Part shown: positions 13,533 to 17,068 of the stretch, in pieces | Numbering within the stretch: the stretch's first letter is position 1 | How the letters are laid out: each line of letters begins with the position of its first letter | Assembly (NCBI GenBank): GCA_038239365.1 | Contig: JBBSEU010000109.1 | Span: forward strand, 1-17,068 | Reading direction: 5' to 3' | Origin: JBBRMW01 sp038239365 | Lineage (GTDB): Bacteria; Chloroflexota; Anaerolineae; Aggregatilineales; UBA2796 | DNA length: 17,068 bases | The notes under the pieces: generated by a model | Told to the model about the DNA's origin: nothing | The model's input: only the letters and a program-made list of their open reading frames with translations | Database searches by the model: none | Made by a program: the position numbers and the translations under genes

Positions 13533-14603
13533 ATGCAGCATTTTTACGCACTCATCATGGCCGGGGGCGGCGGGACGCGGTTATGGCCGTTGAGCCGTCG
13601 CCATCGCCCCAAGCAGGTACTTTCGCTCACCGAAACGCGCACGATGATTCAGGTTACGGTTGAACGTCTGTACGGACTGCTGCCCGCCGATCATATTTTC
13701 ATCGTCGCCGGACGCGATCTGACCAATTCCTTACGGGAGGCGGTGCCGCAGCTTTCCGATGCCAACTTCATCGTTGAACCCGAACCGCGCGATAGCGGTC
13801 CCGCTGCCGGGTTGGGCACATTCACAATCGCGCAGCAAGACCCCGACGCCGTGATCGCTGTTCTGTCCGCCGATCACCATATCGCGCATGAAGATCGATT
13901 TCTGGAAAGCCTGCGCTGTGCCGAAAGCTACGCTCGTCAGGGGCATATCGTGACATTGGGCATCAAGCCCTCATTTGCGGCCACTGGTTTCGGCTACATT
14001 CGCCGCGATCAAGCATTGGGTGAGTGTGACGGCCTGACCGTTTATCAATCGGGCGGCTTCCGCGAAAAGCCCGACGCCACCACCGCCGCCGAATTTATCG
14101 AGTCAGGATTATACAGTTGGAACGCGGGCATGTTCATCTGGCATGTCGATAAGGCGAAGCGCGAATTTGAGCGCCAGCAGCCGGATATGGCACGCGGTCT
14201 GCACGCCATTGTGAGCGGCAGTGCCGATGGGCACTCCGATCTGGTGTGGGCAGGTTTGAAGAAAGTCTCACTCGACTTCGGTATCATGGAACATGCCGAA
14301 GATGTGGCCGTGATTCCTGTCGATATTGGTTGGAGCGATGTTGGGACGTGGTCAACGCTGTTTGAAGTCCTCAAGAAAAACGAGGCGGGCAACGCAGCAC
14401 GCAGCAAACACGAGGGCCACATTCAGATCGATACGCATCACACACTGCTCGTCAGTGATCGGCTGGTGGTGACGATTGGCATTGACGATCTGGTGATCGT
14501 GGATACGGATGATGTGCTGCTGGTCTGCCATCGAGACCGTGCCCAGGACGTTCGGGCGATTGTGCAGCAGCTTAAGGACCAGGGTCAGGAGCAATATTGC
14601 TAG
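13533..14603 (+). CDS. manC: Mannose-1-phosphate guanylyltransferase
   Basis: The 356-residue nucleotidyltransferase shows the signature MAGGGGTRLWPLSRRHRPKQ (9-28; G11-P19 loop, K27), then FGYIRR, a GGFREKPD segment, YSWNAGMFIWHV and IGWSDVGTWSTL. Length and C-terminus show a single-domain enzyme without the fused phosphomannose isomerase found in many type II ManC/AlgA proteins. Family knowledge: it makes GDP-mannose from mannose-1-phosphate and GTP for polysaccharide and glycolipid synthesis. AAGGA overlaps the dprA stop region and precedes the ATG by nine bases. A GCAATAT/ATATTGC inverted repeat (14591-14612) spans its stop codon without a U tract. Confidence 0.93.
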   Translation: MQHFYALIMAGGGGTRLWPLSRRHRPKQVLSLTETRTMIQVTVERLYGLLPADHIFIVAGRDLTNSLREAVPQLSDANFIVEPEPRDSGPAAGLGTFTIAQQDPDAVIAVLSADHHIAHEDRFLESLRCAESYARQGHIVTLGIKPSFAATGFGYIRRDQALGECDGLTVYQSGGFREKPDATTAAEFIESGLYSWNAGMFIWHVDKAKREFERQQPDMARGLHAIVSGSADGHSDLVWAGLKKVSLDFGIMEHAEDVAVIPVDIGWSDVGTWSTLFEVLKKNEAGNAARSKHEGHIQIDTHHTLLVSDRLVVTIGIDDLVIVDTDDVLLVCHRDRAQDVRAIVQQLKDQGQEQYC

Positions 14604-14641
14604 CGATATTGCAATTTGGAAAAATAGGCCACACGAGCTAG

Positions 14642-14670
14642 TTGTCAGGCTTAGCACAGTCATGTACAAT
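14642..14670 (+). promoter_or_regulatory. Sigma-70-type promoter for the two-helix hypothetical gene
   Basis: -35 TTGTCA (14642-14647), a 17-base spacer and -10 TACAAT (14665-14670). The leader of about 60 bases ends with AGGAAAGG before the ATG at 14737. Confidence 0.75.
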
Positions 14671-14736
14671 GATCACAGGTTTGTCGAATAACTTGCGCGG
14701 TTTGGCGCTTCGCTAACGCAGGAAAGGCCATCGTTC

Positions 14737-15840
14737 ATGAATGGTGTCAAGACAATCGTTCAGGCAGTACCAACCTTCATCCCCAAGCTAATCCCGGTAG
14801 GGCTGCTCTTGCTGGGCTTGATCCTGGGTTTTATCTGGGCGTATGCCATTTCCCCCAACGTCTATACAGCCGCCGAACCAGTCAATCTGGGCACAAGCTG
14901 GAAGCAGGAATACGTCAAGCAGGTGGCTTGGCAGCTTTCCGCATCCAATGATCAGGACAATGCGCGGCGGCAGTTGAGCTATCTGGGCAATGCGCCCAAG
15001 ATCGTGGAAGACGCTATCGCGGGCAATGCCCAGGATGCGGCTCTATCACCAAGATTGCAGGCGCTTCGCCCACTGGCCGCCGATAATGCCAACCAGATTG
15101 CGAAGGTTACGCCATCGCTCACCAATAGCAACCTGACGCCATTCCTATGCGTGATTGGGTTGGCGATCATCGTTGGCGGCGGCGTGATCCTGAACAGCCT
15201 TGTGCCGATCAGCCTGTTATTACAGCGGCGCAGCACCGGGCCATCGACGGTTGTGCAGGGATTGGATAAAGAACGCCGCGATGCGATCAAAGCCGCCGAA
15301 TCCCAAAAGACCGATTTTGCCAAAACGTCCCCGGATCGTGGCGCACCCGTCGCACAATTTTTGTCAACGTATCTGTTGAACGATGATATTTACGACGACT
15401 CGTTCGCCATCGAGACGCCCGCCGACGAGTTTTTGGGCGAGACGGGTGCGGGTATCTCCAAGATCATTGGCACCGGCGATCCCAAGAAAGTCACGGCCAT
15501 TGAAGCCTGGGTGTTCGATAAGAACGACATTCGCACTGTGACCAAAGTGCTGATGAGCGAATATGCCTTTAATGATGAGGGCTTGCGTGCCGAACTTGCC
15601 CCGAAGGGCGAAGCCGTACTTGCCAAAGCGGGCGGAATCACCCTGCTCGAAACGCAAACTCTGACGGTTCAGGTTCGCATCGTTGACCTCTCCTACGGGA
15701 CGGGCAACACGCCGCCTAACAGCTACTTTGATCGGCTCACCATCGAGATCGCCGCATGGCCGAAGAAAGGCCCCGCAGTCGGTGCGCCAACCGCCTCTGA
15801 CCCGTACTCTGGCGATACGGGTAAGTTCCCGGCCAAATAA
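14737..15840 (+). CDS. Two-helix membrane protein of unknown function
   Basis: I do not recognise this 367-residue protein. It has helix 1 at about 18-38, an extracytoplasmic-type segment (about 39-133) rich in Gln, Asn and Ala, helix 2 at about 135-162, and then a long soluble part. That part starts with a charged stretch (about 163-205, LDKERRDAIKAAESQKTDF) and continues into a mixed alpha/beta region (about 210-345) with YLLNDDIYDDSFAIET, AIEAWVFDKNDIRTVTKVLMSEYAF and a strand-rich end, LTVQVRIVDLSYG and RLTIEIAAWP. The basic QRR after helix 2 suggests the C-terminal part is cytoplasmic, with both termini inside. No enzyme motif was found. It is a single-gene unit: a strong promoter lies upstream and a strong terminator downstream. 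Confidence 0.85.
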   Translation: MNGVKTIVQAVPTFIPKLIPVGLLLLGLILGFIWAYAISPNVYTAAEPVNLGTSWKQEYVKQVAWQLSASNDQDNARRQLSYLGNAPKIVEDAIAGNAQDAALSPRLQALRPLAADNANQIAKVTPSLTNSNLTPFLCVIGLAIIVGGGVILNSLVPISLLLQRRSTGPSTVVQGLDKERRDAIKAAESQKTDFAKTSPDRGAPVAQFLSTYLLNDDIYDDSFAIETPADEFLGETGAGISKIIGTGDPKKVTAIEAWVFDKNDIRTVTKVLMSEYAFNDEGLRAELAPKGEAVLAKAGGITLLETQTLTVQVRIVDLSYGTGNTPPNSYFDRLTIEIAAWPKKGPAVGAPTASDPYSGDTGKFPAK

Positions 15841-15859
15841 TTCATCCACTCGCAGCAGA

Positions 15860-15891
15860 AAGCGCGGCATTTGTTGCCGCGCTTCTTTTTT
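15860..15891 (+). terminator. Strong intrinsic terminator
   Basis: Perfect 10-bp stem AAGCGCGGCA (15860-15869) with TGCCGCGCTT (15875-15884), a 5-base loop, then C and six T. It follows the two-helix gene by 19 bases. A second T run (TGCGTTTTT) extends the tail. Confidence 0.92.
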
Positions 15892-16043
15892 GCGTTTTTC
15901 AGATTATTCAGCCCCGGTACATTTCCCCTCTGGGCATTCGCCACATACCAGCACCGCAACTTGGCTTGCTTATTGCTTCCCACGAAAGAAATCCGTTCGG
16001 CCAGGGTTCTAATGACCGTAATAAGCTGACGGGGAAAGTTCCG

Positions 16044-17068
16044 ATGACTGAGAACTTGATCCAGGTTGATGGTTTAGCTGAGAAGCCAACTCACATGGTT
16101 GACCATGCGGATCATGCTGAGCATCCTATGGATGAACACGCGATGATGGGTCACGCGGGTATGTCTGCCGATGGCATGGCACACGATATGCGTAACCGTT
16201 TTTTGGTTTCGCTCCTTTTCACCATCCCGATTTTTATCACCTCCCATCTGGCCGAACTGTTCGGCTTGATGATCCCGCCGCCCTTTGGGTTATCCGTGCC
16301 CCTCTTTGGGTTTTTGATGGCAACGCCCGTTGTCCTCTATGGTGCATGGCCGTTCTTCGTAGGCGCACGTAACGGATTACGCCAGCGAATTCTGAATATG
16401 AGCGTCCTGGTGAGTATCAGCGTTCTGACCGCGTATATTTTCAGTGTCGGCGCAACGTTCATCTTCCAGGCCGAGACATTCTACGAAGCGGCAGCAATGC
16501 TGACCACCTTTGTCCTGTTCGGCCATTGGATGGAGATGCGTTCACGCGCCGGGACAAATCAGGCGATTGAAAAGCTGATCAAACTGACGCCGCCAATGGC
16601 TCACGTCGAGCGCGATGGCACTGAGACAGAGATTCCGACGGATGAGGTTCATGTGGGGGATACCGTCGTGATTCGTCCGGGGGATCGAATCCCGGTGGAT
16701 GCCCAAGTGCTGGAAGGCAACTCCAACGTCAATGAAAGCATGATCACGGGCGAAAGCCAGCCTGTTTCCAAGAAAACGGGAGATATGCTGATCAGCGCGA
16801 CCATCAATGGTAATGGCAGTCTAAAAGCGAAGGCGGCCAGAGTTGGTGCTGACACAACGGTTAGCCAGATCGTCAAGCTGGTACAGATGGCTCAGAATTC
16901 AAAAGCGCCAGCGCAGCGCCTTGCAGACAAAGCCGCACAGTATCTGGTCTTGGTCGCGGTAGGGGGCGGTCTATTGACGTTTGCCTACTGGTTTTTCATT
17001 CGTCAACAGACTATCGTTTCGGCACTTACATTTGCCATTGCGGTAGTAGTTATCACCTGCCCGGATGC
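16044..17068 (+). CDS. CopB-like heavy-metal P1B-type ATPase (5' part, truncated by window end)
   Basis: The open frame from ATG 16044 runs off the window after 341 codons, so it is partial. The start has GGGGAAAG upstream and is followed by a His/Met-rich tail (residues 17-49) with seven His and seven Met in place of a CxxC HMA domain, as in CopB-type pumps. Membrane helices are likely at about 52-70, 83-105, 117-140, 147-165, 299-320 and 326 onward. The A domain has VRPGDRIPVDA-like IRPGDRIPVDA (210-220) and NESMITGESQPV with the TGES loop (235-238). The metal-site helix reads VVITCPDA, with C339, P340 and D341, where the usual triads are CPC or CPH. Family knowledge: P1B ATPases export Cu, Ag or other metals. 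The DKTGT phosphorylation site lies beyond the window, so integrity cannot be judged. No copper repressor site was recognised in 15892-16043. Confidence 0.92.
   Translation, partial: MTENLIQVDGLAEKPTHMVDHADHAEHPMDEHAMMGHAGMSADGMAHDMRNRFLVSLLFTIPIFITSHLAELFGLMIPPPFGLSVPLFGFLMATPVVLYGAWPFFVGARNGLRQRILNMSVLVSISVLTAYIFSVGATFIFQAETFYEAAAMLTTFVLFGHWMEMRSRAGTNQAIEKLIKLTPPMAHVERDGTETEIPTDEVHVGDTVVIRPGDRIPVDAQVLEGNSNVNESMITGESQPVSKKTGDMLISATINGNGSLKAKAARVGADTTVSQIVKLVQMAQNSKAPAQRLADKAAQYLVLVAVGGGLLTFAYWFFIRQQTIVSALTFAIAVVVITCPD

Noticed and set aside
14591..14612. GCAATAT/ATATTGC inverted repeat at the manC stop as a terminator
   Set aside because: It is AT-rich, 7 bp, with no T run after it; probably chance.
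15892..16043. Copper-responsive operator (CsoR or CopY type) before the metal ATPase
   Set aside because: CCCCTCTGGGC near 15931 has partial symmetry, but no TACCCC/GGGGTA or TACAxxTGTA box is present.
1..17068. tRNA, SRP RNA, CRISPR array or insertion sequence
   Set aside because: No cloverleaf, regular spacer-repeat pattern, transposase frame or long terminal inverted repeats were seen in any spacer; no structure-search program was run.

Overview
The window is a gene-dense bacterial chromosome segment of roughly 54% GC. Both strands are used, intergenic gaps are short (none exceeds 300 bases), and promoters look sigma-70-like. Several features fit Chloroflexota (Anaerolineae-like): secreted proteins with Pro/Thr-rich linkers, a fused glutamate formimidoyltransferase/cyclodeaminase, and short GC-rich intergenic repeats. 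This assignment is an inference from gene style; no rRNA or other taxonomic marker was compared. I found no tRNA, rRNA, CRISPR array, transposase or phage structural gene.

Region 1 (1-952, + strand): the 3' end of a NarL-type sensor kinase, translationally coupled to its LuxR-type response regulator. Region 2 (1197-3724, - strand): fused ftcD followed by a secreted M23 peptidase, overlapping by 4 bases. Region 3 (3852-6001): a secreted alpha/beta-hydrolase on the + strand converges on a four-helix membrane protein, which is preceded on the - strand by a secreted helix-hairpin-helix (ComEA-like) protein. Region 4 (6152-8306, + strand): an OmpR-type response regulator and its HAMP histidine kinase. 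Three TTAAATA heptamers spaced exactly 10 bp apart lie just upstream and look like a binding array for an OmpR-family regulator.

Region 5 (8358-9521): a gene with its own strong promoter and a near-perfect Shine-Dalgarno. It encodes a Bro-N/DinD-like protein and carries a perfect 12-bp-arm inverted repeat inside its coding sequence. A palindrome after the gene matches one at 5311-5330. Region 6 (9545-14603, + strand): a housekeeping run of ffh, rpsP, khpA and rimM, then dprA and a mannose-1-phosphate guanylyltransferase gene where trmD-rplS are commonly found. Region 7 (14642-15891): a two-helix protein of unknown function with a clear promoter and a textbook terminator. Region 8 (16044 to the window end): the 5' part of a CopB-like heavy-metal P-type ATPase with a His/Met-rich N-terminus and a CPD motif in place of the usual CPC or CPH.

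The most interesting items are the phased TTAAATA array, the Bro-N/DinD-like gene with its internal inverted repeat, the CPD variant of the metal ATPase, the hairpin bracketed by a 10-bp direct repeat between rpsP and khpA, and the two copies of the CCTGGGAC/GTCCCAGG palindrome. I saw no convincing multi-gene novel defence or biosynthetic system.
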